Under the pieces are notes generated by a model that searched no databases, was not told where the DNA came from, and worked only from the letters and a program-made list of their open reading frames with translations. From Chloroflexota bacterium (GTDB taxonomy: Bacteria; Chloroflexota; UBA6077), in contig JAJYKO010000442.1 of NCBI GenBank assembly GCA_021788565.1, forward strand, positions 1 to 5,621: DNA of 5,621 nucleotides. Reading direction: 5' to 3'. Shown here in pieces: positions 1-4,417 of this stretch; the stretch's first letter is position 1; every line of letters begins with the position of its first letter. Made by a program: the position numbers and the translations under genes.

Positions 1-141
1 AGCGACCGAAATGGGGGTGGTCACTGCCAACCCGTAGATCAACTTAGTCGTGACACCCGAGGTGCCCCAGAGGACCCCAGCGAGGAGTATGAACAGCAGT
101 CCGCGCCGAGATGTGGCGCGGCTAATCGCACTGGTATTCAA
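1..141 (-). CDS. EamA/DMT-family transporter, N-terminal fragment (runs off window)
   Basis: The first 47 codons of an inner-membrane drug/metabolite-type transporter; the rest lies beyond base 1. After a short basic N-terminus (SRATSRR) comes a hydrophobic helix with LLAGVLWGTSGV at about residues 19-30. The small-residue WGTS motif in the first helix is typical of EamA (10-TM) permeases, and the following TKLIYG..VTTPISVA fits the start of helix 2. EamA members usually export amino acids or small metabolites; the substrate cannot be told from this fragment. There is no in-frame ATG after the stop at 162-160, so the start is most likely TTG at 141-139, nine bases after an AAAGGA ribosome binding site (about 151-156). 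It lies downstream of the tRNA-Pro gene on the same strand. The family assignment rests on one helix and a motif, so it is good but not certain. The start is inferred. Confidence 0.75.
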   Translation of the reverse strand, partial: MNTSAISRATSRRGLLFILLAGVLWGTSGVTTKLIYGLAVTTPISVA

Positions 142-179
142 GGGAGTCGATCCTTTCCTCTAGCAGGTTTGCTCGGTGA

Positions 180-196
180 TGGGCTGATTCAGCCCA
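180..196. promoter_or_regulatory. Perfect 17-bp palindrome upstream of the transporter gene
   Basis: TGGGCTGATTCAGCCCA is a perfect inverted repeat around a central base, 39 bases upstream of the proposed TTG start of the EamA gene. No T-run follows on either strand, so it is not an intrinsic terminator. A dimeric repressor or activator site is the natural reading of a short odd-centred palindrome in this position, but no cognate regulator is visible. I could not place a convincing -35/-10 pair beside it. Confidence 0.35.
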
Positions 197-266
197 ATGC
201 CAGCGGGGGCAGGATCGGCATAGTTAACCAAGGGCCTGTTTGAGATGGCCCGCAAGAAGAGTCTGG

Positions 267-297
267 CCGCCTGCCCTTTTCAGACGAGGGCGGGCGG
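267..297. other. GC-rich hairpin, 11-bp stem and 9-base loop
   Basis: CCGCCTGCCCT (267-277) pairs with AGGGCGGGCGG (287-297) with a single T-G pair, loop 278-286. The wobble is allowed in a plus-strand RNA and is an A-C mismatch in a minus-strand RNA. It lies about 115 bases beyond the 3' end of tRNA-Pro. On the minus strand only a weak pyrimidine stretch (CTCTTCTT) follows, about 7 bases downstream, so its use as a terminator of the tRNA transcript is possible but poorly supported. Together with 142-411 it makes up a non-coding gap between the tRNA and the transporter gene. Confidence 0.3.
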
Positions 298-359
298 TGG
301 GGGGCAAACGGCGTAGGGGATCAACCGCATTATCGGACCGTCCAGACAAGTTGGGATGG

Positions 360-391
360 GAGAACTGGCTCTTCGAACAAGCGAAGTTCTC
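360..391 (-). other. Bulged stem-loop just downstream of tRNA-Pro
   Basis: On the minus strand GAGAAC-TTCG pairs with CGAA-(6-base bulge)-GTTCTC around a 6-base loop, beginning 20 bases after the tRNA CCA. No U-tract follows, so it is not a standard terminator. It could act as a 3' trailer structure for tRNA processing, or be chance. Confidence 0.25.
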
Positions 392-411
392 GCGGCTTTC
401 ACTTATTGAAG

Positions 412-487
412 TGGTCGGGGTGCCCAGACTCGAACTGGGGGCCTCATGGTCCCAAACCATGCGCGCTACCGACTGCGCTACACCCCG
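412..487 (-). tRNA. tRNA-Pro, anticodon UGG
   Basis: A complete 76-base cloverleaf including an encoded CCA. The acceptor stem CGGGGTG (487-481) pairs perfectly with CACCCCG (422-416). The D-arm is GCGC..GCGC. The anticodon arm is CATGG-TTTGGGA-CCATG with anticodon TGG, so it reads proline codons CCA and, by wobble, others. The T-arm CCCAG-TTCGAGT-CTGGG is perfect. The C1-G72 first pair and A73 discriminator are the identity elements expected for bacterial tRNA-Pro. The gene has its own upstream promoter-like element and sits between a terminator (628-662) and the EamA transporter gene. There is no duplicated 3' end nearby that would mark an integrated element. Confidence 0.97.
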
Positions 488-558
488 AATGAGCTACCGT
501 TCCGCCGAACCATGAGGTCCTGGACGCAAAAGCGTCGGCGCAGAACTGCCATGGGTTC

Positions 559-567
559 ATTATAGCA
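559..567 (-). promoter_or_regulatory. Extended -10 promoter for tRNA-Pro
   Basis: The minus strand reads TGCTATAAT: a perfect sigma-70 -10 hexamer (564-559) preceded by the TG of an extended -10. The hexamer 17 bases upstream (587-582, TGGGCT) is a poor -35, which an extended -10 can compensate for. Transcription should start near 552, giving a leader of about 65 bases before the mature tRNA 5' end at 487. This implies 5' processing by RNase P. Confidence 0.65.
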
Positions 568-627
568 TCTCGAGAAAGGCAAGCCCAGTTGCAACGCTGT
601 GGTTGGTGGCGTGGTAACGTGGGTGGT

Positions 628-662
628 AAGAAATGGCCCCTCGGGGAGACTTCGAGGGGCCA
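628..662 (-). terminator. Rho-independent terminator of the small DUF3303-like gene
   Basis: TGGCCCCTCG (minus, 662-653) and CGAGGGGCCA (643-634) form a perfect 10-bp GC-rich stem with a 9-base loop, followed on the minus strand by TTTCTT (633-628). It lies 52 bases past the TAG stop of the 90-aa gene at 715 and just before the tRNA promoter, so it separates the two transcription units. Confidence 0.85.
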
Positions 663-714
663 GGGTGAGCAGCAATGCGCAGTGGCTCTCGATCGGCCAC
701 GCACGCAGCCGCGG

Positions 715-987
715 CTACTGCGGCATCCTCTGCTTGGCAACTTTGATCCCATCCTCGGCGGTCATTGCGGGGACGATGGTGATGTCAAAGACATCGTCCC
801 AGGCCGAGATAGCCTCCTCCATCGGGGCGATGCTTTCTCCCTCGAAGGCGAGAATCACGTTCGGGTCGGGCGTTAGCAGCCAATACTCGGCTACCGTCCG
901 GACACCCTCGGGAGCCTGCCACTCGAGTCGCCGAGGCAAAGTCTCTTTCGTTGAGGCTTTCTTCTTAAGTAGAGCTACGAACAGCAT
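715..987 (-). CDS. Small DUF3303-like cytoplasmic protein, 90 aa
   Basis: Start ATG at 987 is preceded by AGGAG with a 7-base spacer, a strong ribosome binding site. The gene ends at TAG and is followed by an intrinsic terminator, so it is very likely real. The protein starts MLFVALLKKKAS, a beta strand. It then has W..PEGVRTVAEYWLL (about residues 23-38), the strand NVILAFEGES, and EEAISAWDDVFDITIVPAMTAEDG (about 57-80). The layout of an initial MLF strand, a W/PEGV turn, a second strand pair, then a helix, W and a final PV/PA strand resembles the small ferredoxin-like alpha+beta proteins of the DUF3303/GYD type, whose function is unknown. There is no signal peptide or membrane segment. It is probably monocistronic: the upstream gap is 652 bases and holds several inverted repeats. 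The reality of the gene is well supported; the family name is a pattern-based guess. Confidence 0.75.
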   Translation of the reverse strand: MLFVALLKKKASTKETLPRRLEWQAPEGVRTVAEYWLLTPDPNVILAFEGESIAPMEEAISAWDDVFDITIVPAMTAEDGIKVAKQRMPQ

Positions 988-1001
988 CTTTCTTCTCCTG
1001 T

Positions 1002-1025
1002 TTGACGGAGAGCGTCAATCGTCAA
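1002..1025 (-). promoter_or_regulatory. Inverted plus direct repeat of TTGACG in the leader of the small gene
   Basis: TTGACG (1002-1007) and CGTCAA (1013-1018) form a 6-bp inverted repeat with a 5-base spacer, and a second CGTCAA follows at 1020-1025. The array begins 14 bases upstream of the ATG at 987, right behind the ribosome binding site. Three copies of one half-site in this position suggest an operator or a short leader hairpin controlling the 90-aa gene. TTGACG also resembles a -35 box, but no -10 lies at the right distance. Confidence 0.4.
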
Positions 1026-1032
1026 CATTCGG

Positions 1033-1068
1033 CAATTCTGACACATCGAACCTGCGGGGTCAGAACCG
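1033..1068 (-). other. Hairpin with 10-bp stem on the minus-strand transcript
   Basis: TTCTGAC (1036-1042) and GTCAGAA (1059-1065) are perfect 7-base arms. On the minus strand the stem extends by two G-U pairs (1066/1035 and 1067/1034) and a C-G pair (1068/1033). The loop is 16 bases. On the plus strand the same positions would be C-A mismatches. It could be an RNA stem or an operator; the extension slightly favours RNA on the minus strand. Confidence 0.35.
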
Positions 1069-1167
1069 AAAGGACCCTCTTGATGACGTTCATTAGCTGG
1101 GTGCAGCCGCCCTGGCTGCCCGGCCTCCTTTCTCCCCAGTACAACGCGAACTCGCCAGGGACAAACC

Positions 1168-1204
1168 GAGGCCAGCCGAAATGACGAAAGCTTCGGCTGA
1201 CCTC
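1168..1204 (-). other. 13-bp hairpin, minus-strand orientation favoured
   Basis: On the minus strand GAGGTCAGCCGAA (1204-1192) pairs with TTCGGCTGGCCTC (1180-1168) around an 11-base loop. Twelve pairs are Watson-Crick and one is U-G (1200/1172). On the plus strand that position is a C-A mismatch. The sequence after the stem, GGTTTGTCC, has too short a T-run for a good terminator. This is the strongest single structure in the 652-base gap. Confidence 0.45.
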
Positions 1205-1449
1205 ATATGTCTACCGCCTCGCGAGCTCGCTGAACGAAAACGGCCTACCTATCCCATTGCGCGGACCATCCTTGGAGGCGTGACCGTCTGCGCGTGCCTT
1301 GCGTGTGACGGCAGGTGCCGCCACGGCGGTCGCGCGGTCGTAGAGCAGCGGGGACTATTGCAATGCAGGGGGCAACGCATCTCCCGTCATCGGAGATATC
1401 CTTCGCTGCTGCCGAGGATGAGAGGTCCAACCGGCCGTCACAGCGCATT

Positions 1450-1496
1450 TGTCATAATAACAACATGACACCGCGCAGTCACAACAGAATTGTAAC
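1450..1496. promoter_or_regulatory. AT-rich patch with two palindromes; possible promoter/operator
   Basis: TGTCAT (1450-1455) and ATGACA (1465-1470) form a perfect inverted repeat with a 9-base spacer. Close by, GTCACAA..TTGTAAC (1478-1496) is a second palindrome with one mismatch. On the minus strand TTGTGA and TATTAT, 19 bases apart, give a weak promoter that would transcribe towards the small gene at 987 with a leader of about 450 bases. The promoter reading is weak; the palindromes are plain in the sequence. Confidence 0.35.
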
Positions 1497-1639
1497 CCTA
1501 TCCGGAGCGGCCAACGGCGGGCAGGAGTCGGGCCGGTGGAGCGACCGATCACCCGGCCAAACTGGCTCCACTGCGTGGTGGCCTGACAAAGCGTGGCCTT
1601 TGGGGTCTCGGTAGATGCGCGAGGGGCTGGTCGCAGGCG

Positions 1640-3382
1640 CTATGCTGCGCTCCGCACCTTGTTGCCTCGGGACCGCAGCCTCTTCAGCAGAAGCTCCAGC
1701 GGCAGGGCGTTCAGCACGTCGCTCTTCTCCAGCCACCCGCGCCGCGCAACGGCCACGCCGTATCGCATGAAGGAGATCTGGTCCGGAGCGTGGGCGTCGG
1801 TGCTGATGCACAGCATCGCGCCGCGCTCCTTCGCACGTCGTGCCCAGACGTCGTCCAGGTCCAGCCTGTCCGGGAAGGCGTTGATTTCCAGCGCCACGCC
1901 GTGCTCGGCACCCACCTCGATCACCTTCTCCAGGTCCACCTCGTAAGGGTCGCGGCGGAGCAACAGTCTCCCGGTGGGATGGCCGAGCACGTCCACGTGG
2001 GGGTTTCGTAGGGCACGCACGATCCGCTCGGTCATCGGTTGGCGGTCCATCTTGAACGAGGTGTGGACCGACGCGACCACCACGTCCAAGCGCGCGAGCA
2101 CCTCGTCCGGATAGTCCAGCGAGCCGTCTCGCAGGATGTCCACCTCTGTCGAGGTCAGGATCCTGAAAGGCGCCACCCGTTCGTTCAGCCGCTCGATCTC
2201 GGCGAGTCTCTCCGTCAGCCTCTCCACGCTCAGCCCGTTGGCGATCTTCAGACTCTGGGAATGCTCGGTGATGGCCGCGTACTCGTACCCCAGTTCGCGG
2301 CATGCTGCCACCATCTCCTCCAGGGTAGCCGTGCCGTCCGACCAGTTGGTGTGCATCTGCAGGTCGCCTCGCAGGTCCTCCTGCTTCACCAGGTCCGGCA
2401 GCCGGTGTTTGGCAGCGGCCTCGAGCTCGCCGCGGTTCTCGCGGATCTCCGGCGGCATCCAGTCCAGACCCAGCCGATGGTAGATATCGGCCTCGTTCTC
2501 AAAGGCGACTCGATTGCCCGAGCGTTCCTCGAAGAGGCCGTACTCGTTCAGCTTGTAGCCCTGGCTTATGGCGATATCGCGTAGGGCGATGTTGTGCTGC
2601 TTGCTGCCGGTGAAGTGCTGAAGCGCGGCTCCGTACACCTCCGGCTGCACGACCCGCAGGTCGATCTGAAGGTTCCGGCTGGTGAGGACACTGGCCTTTG
2701 TGGGACCGCTGCCCAGCACCTCTTTCACGATGGGGAGCCTGGTGAACGCCTCGGTAACGTCGCCGGGCCGCTCAGAGGAAGCGATGAGGTCGATGTCTCC
2801 GATGGTCTCTTTCATGCGGCGGATGCTGCCGGCCGGCTGAACTCTTCGCACCAGCGGGTTGTGGGCGAGCATCGCGGCGACCCCCTCCGCCGCCGGCAGG
2901 GCCGTCCCCAGCAGCATCCGCTCAGTTCGCTCCTGCAGCCGCTCGATCTCCCTCAGGATCTTCTCCTCGGTCTTCTCCCGGATCCCAGGTAGAACCCGAA
3001 GCCGGTGCTCCCGTGCCGCGGCTTCCAGTTGCGCTACCGTCTGGATCCCCAGCTCGTCGTGAATTATCCGGGCGCGAGATGCTCCCAGCCCCGGGACGGT
3101 AAGCAGCTCTCGGACGCCCGTCGGCACTTCGCTGCGGAGGCCGTCCAGGTAGGAGGAGCGGCCCGTCTGGAGCAGCTCACCGATCTTGGACGCTATGGAC
3201 TTGCCGATTCCTGGGATCTCTTCGAGCTGGCCTTCGGTCCACAGCCGCTGCATTTCTTCGGTGCTGTCCGCGACGCTGCGCGCCGCGGTGCGGTAGGCGC
3301 CGACCCGGTACTTGCTGTCGCCTTTCAGCTCCAGCAGATCGGCGATCTCGTCGAGAAATGCGGCAATCTGGCTGTTCTCCAC
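1640..3382 (-). CDS. polX: DNA polymerase/3'-5' exonuclease PolX (Pol X + PHP domains), 580 aa
   Basis: Bacterial family X polymerase, which fills gaps in base-excision and break repair; its C-terminal PHP domain is a metal-dependent nuclease. The N-terminal 8-kDa region has helix-hairpin-helix motifs IPGIGKSIASKIG (56-68), VPGLGASRA (96-104) and LPGI (131-134). The palm has GSIRR and DID (D196, D198), with a third carboxylate in QIDLRVV (D241), then FTGSKQHNIALRD (257-269). The PHP domain shows QMHTNWSDG (342-350), TEH (H374), E413, SVH (H440), GHPTGR (H468) and STDAH (D529, H531). The usual first HxH is QxH here. The start is set at GTG 3382: it gives ENSQIAAFLDEIADLL at the N-terminus, a G-rich ribosome binding site about 4 bases upstream and the usual length of about 570-580 aa. 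The longer frame from 3532 only translates repeat DNA. It follows cvpA as in the conserved cvpA-polX order. Confidence 0.95.
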   Translation of the reverse strand: MENSQIAAFLDEIADLLELKGDSKYRVGAYRTAARSVADSTEEMQRLWTEGQLEEIPGIGKSIASKIGELLQTGRSSYLDGLRSEVPTGVRELLTVPGLGASRARIIHDELGIQTVAQLEAAAREHRLRVLPGIREKTEEKILREIERLQERTERMLLGTALPAAEGVAAMLAHNPLVRRVQPAGSIRRMKETIGDIDLIASSERPGDVTEAFTRLPIVKEVLGSGPTKASVLTSRNLQIDLRVVQPEVYGAALQHFTGSKQHNIALRDIAISQGYKLNEYGLFEERSGNRVAFENEADIYHRLGLDWMPPEIRENRGELEAAAKHRLPDLVKQEDLRGDLQMHTNWSDGTATLEEMVAACRELGYEYAAITEHSQSLKIANGLSVERLTERLAEIERLNERVAPFRILTSTEVDILRDGSLDYPDEVLARLDVVVASVHTSFKMDRQPMTERIVRALRNPHVDVLGHPTGRLLLRRDPYEVDLEKVIEVGAEHGVALEINAFPDRLDLDDVWARRAKERGAMLCISTDAHAPDQISFMRYGVAVARRGWLEKSDVLNALPLELLLKRLRSRGNKVRSAA

Positions 3383-3400
3383 CGGTCCCCCCGATCGACC

Positions 3401-3423
3401 GCCGGCGTTGGGACAACGTCGGC
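3401..3423. other. 10-bp hairpin in front of polX
   Basis: GCCGGCGTTG (3401-3410) pairs with CAACGTCGGC (3414-3423) with a 3-base loop and one G-T pair. The wobble is allowed in plus-strand RNA and is an A-C mismatch on the minus strand. It ends 18 bases before the GTG start of polX, just upstream of the G-rich ribosome binding site. It could be an operator or a translation-affecting leader stem; nothing else in the sequence decides this. Confidence 0.3.
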
Positions 3424-3444
3424 TCCAAGATGCTACTAGCTGCG

Positions 3445-3470
3445 CAAGGGCGGTTCGCGAACCGCCCCTA
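3445..3470. repeat. Interspersed palindromic repeat, copy 1
   Basis: The perfect 20-bp palindrome GGGCGGTTCGCGAACCGCCC (3448-3467) is followed by CTA. It matches copy 2 at 4351-4376 in 22 of 26 positions. Two of the four differences are symmetrical and keep the pairing. It lies between the cvpA stop and the polX start. It is a REP-like intergenic element, and may also serve as a transcript 3' end or mRNA-stabilising stem. Confidence 0.8.
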
Positions 3471-3496
3471 CTTTCGAGGAGGGCAAGAGGTGTGCC

Positions 3497-3526
3497 GGGG
3501 AAGGGGGCAGGGAACAGGGAACGGGG
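3497..3526 (+). repeat. G-rich array on the plus strand
   Basis: Five runs of three to five G (3497-3500, 3503-3507, 3510-3512, 3517-3519, 3523-3526) are separated by AA, CA, AACA and AAC. This fits the intramolecular G-quadruplex pattern on the plus strand, which is the template strand for the operon. It contains the tandem GGGAACAGGGAAC and faces the C-rich array at 3555-3605. Confidence 0.6.
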
Positions 3527-3554
3527 ATCCACTCTAGGGTCGGAGATCGGTTTT

Positions 3555-3605
3555 CCCGACCCCTGTCCCCGGACTCCTGTCCCCTGTCCCCCGACCCCTG
3601 TCCCC
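3555..3605 (-). repeat. Tandem CCTGTCCCC array; G-rich on the transcript strand
   Basis: CCCGACCCCTGTCCCC occurs exactly at 3555-3570 and 3590-3605, with further CCTGTCCCC units between. Read on the minus strand this is GGGGACAGGGGTCGGGGG..., with runs of four to five G and loops of two to three bases, a strong G-quadruplex pattern in the RNA-like strand. It starts 10 bases after the cvpA stop codon (3617-3615). It is partly complementary to the G-rich array at 3497-3526 on the same strand. Confidence 0.65.
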
Positions 3606-3614
3606 TATCACCCG

Positions 3615-4160
3615 TCACCCGTTGGAGATGAAGGGGATGCCGGCGGGGACCAGCGGGTGGAGGAGACTCTGGACGATCGGCAGCGGCGTGCTAAACACAT
3701 TCTGAAGCATGGAGTTCGAGAGCCCCATCTGGAGCGCGAACTTGACGGAGCTGGTCTCGGCCCACGGTGCCTCCACGGCATATCGGGCTATCATGAGGGT
3801 GAGGGAGATGACGAACAGCCCGATGATGCTCCCCAGCACGGCCCCTCCGAAGTTGTCCAGTATGAGGGCAGCAGGCAGCCTGGTCCCGCGAAAGCCCCTC
3901 CAGGTCAGCCATGTCAGGCCGACCGTGAAGAGGATCGCCAGCAGCACGAAGGCGATGCTGTCGGCGATAGCCCGCGTGGTGGACGGAAAGACATTCATGA
4001 GAAGGTCGGAGATATGGTTGTAGTACTGAGCCGACAGCACGGTCGCGATGTACATCGCCGCTAGCATGAGGGCCTGACGGATGAGACCGTGATGGAAACC
4101 GAGGGCAATGCTGGTGACCAGCATCAGCACCAGCATTAGGTCAAGCCAACTGCCTATCAT
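3615..4160 (-). CDS. cvpA: CvpA-family integral membrane protein, 181 aa
   Basis: CvpA proteins are small inner-membrane proteins first known from colicin V production; in most bacteria their role is unclear, with links to envelope homeostasis. Four hydrophobic segments are visible at about residues 4-21, 27-45, 63-84 and 105-125. Family hallmarks are WLDLMLVLMLV at the start, GFHHGLIRQ after TM1 (usually G.rrGl.rq) and ILDNFGGAVLGSIIGLFV leading into TM4. The length is normal. Start ATG at 4160 puts the hydrophobic helix directly at the N-terminus and has a GGAGGGGGG stretch about 10 bases upstream. A longer GTG start at 4196 would add the polar MPHSKSEGGRRH and read through that ribosome binding site. 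The gene sits between pheT and polX, a conserved order (zapA, common in this slot, is absent). The family call is strong; the cellular role remains unknown. Confidence 0.88.
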   Translation of the reverse strand: MIGSWLDLMLVLMLVTSIALGFHHGLIRQALMLAAMYIATVLSAQYYNHISDLLMNVFPSTTRAIADSIAFVLLAILFTVGLTWLTWRGFRGTRLPAALILDNFGGAVLGSIIGLFVISLTLMIARYAVEAPWAETSSVKFALQMGLSNSMLQNVFSTPLPIVQSLLHPLVPAGIPFISNG

Positions 4161-4350
4161 GTGTCGTCTGCCCCCCTCCGATTTGGAGTGTGGCACGTAA
4201 GCGCCGCTTTGACGTGGGCGCGCCGGCTACTGCGTGTCACCGCGAACAGGTGAATCTTGTGCCGCGACTCCACCTGCATCAATAGGAAGATTCTCCCAGA
4301 GGAGGGAATCGGGATGTTGGACCCACCGGGAAATGGCGGACAGAACAGAG

Positions 4351-4376
4351 TAGGGGCGGCTCGCGAGCCGCCCCTA
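4351..4376. repeat. Interspersed palindromic repeat, copy 2
   Basis: A perfect 26-bp palindrome with half-site TAGGGGCGGCTCG, between the pheT stop and cvpA. On the minus strand it begins 42 bases after the pheT stop and is followed by the pyrimidine-rich CTCTGTTCTG, so it might reduce read-through, though the T-run is poor. It is the intact version of the element at 3445-3470. Confidence 0.85.
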
Positions 4377-4417
4377 TGTCTCGAGTCCGGGAGGCAAACA
4401 GGTTGGCGGGCGTGCCT

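Larger units (their letters stand above)
988..1639. other. 652-base intergenic region without a convincing gene
   Basis: The open frames on both strands here give arginine/serine-rich proteins without recognisable folds or good ribosome binding sites, so I read the stretch as non-coding. It lies between the polX stop and the DUF3303-like gene, where mutS2 would stand in the Bacillus-type order; no MutS2 remnant is visible. It contains inverted repeats at 1002-1018, 1033-1068, 1101-1121, 1168-1204, 1378-1398, 1450-1470 and 1478-1496. It also has an AT-rich patch at about 1447-1498 that stands out against the GC-rich background and may contain a promoter. No clear terminator follows polX, although competing stems GGCCGG/CCGGCC (1531-1536/1553-1558) and GTGGAGC/GCTCCAC (1536-1542/1565-1571) occur. 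Confidence 0.6.

Noticed and set aside
224..460. Minus-strand 78-codon frame ending near the transporter gap
   Set aside because: It begins inside the tRNA gene and has no recognisable fold or ribosome binding site.
240..515. Plus-strand frame with GVPRLELGASWSQTMRATDCATP
   Set aside because: This is the antisense translation of tRNA-Pro, a familiar false gene call.
599..1096. Plus-strand frame of 165 codons
   Set aside because: It runs antisense through the terminator and the well-supported 90-aa minus-strand gene.
1531..1571. Possible terminator after polX
   Set aside because: Two mutually exclusive stems exist but neither is followed by a T-run on the minus strand.
1181..1614. Overlapping plus-strand frames in the 652-base gap
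   Set aside because: No ribosome binding site, no recognisable domain and Arg/Ser-rich composition; one of them starts inside a hairpin loop.
1479..2303. Minus-strand 274-codon frame
   Set aside because: It is a shifted frame inside polX with Arg/Ala/Gly-rich low-complexity protein, a typical shadow in GC-rich DNA.
3383..3532. N-terminal extension of PolX by 50 residues (start at 3532)
   Set aside because: The extension translates the palindromic repeat and flanking DNA (RGGSRTAL), while PolX homology and usual length begin at the GTG at 3382.
3436..3618. Minus-strand 60-codon frame MTGDRGQGSGDRGQESGDRG
   Set aside because: It is a translation of the GGGGACAGG tandem repeat and palindrome; not a gene.
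3312..4064. Plus-strand 250-codon frame
   Set aside because: Antisense to polX and cvpA; its content follows from the repeats and the coding strand of those genes.
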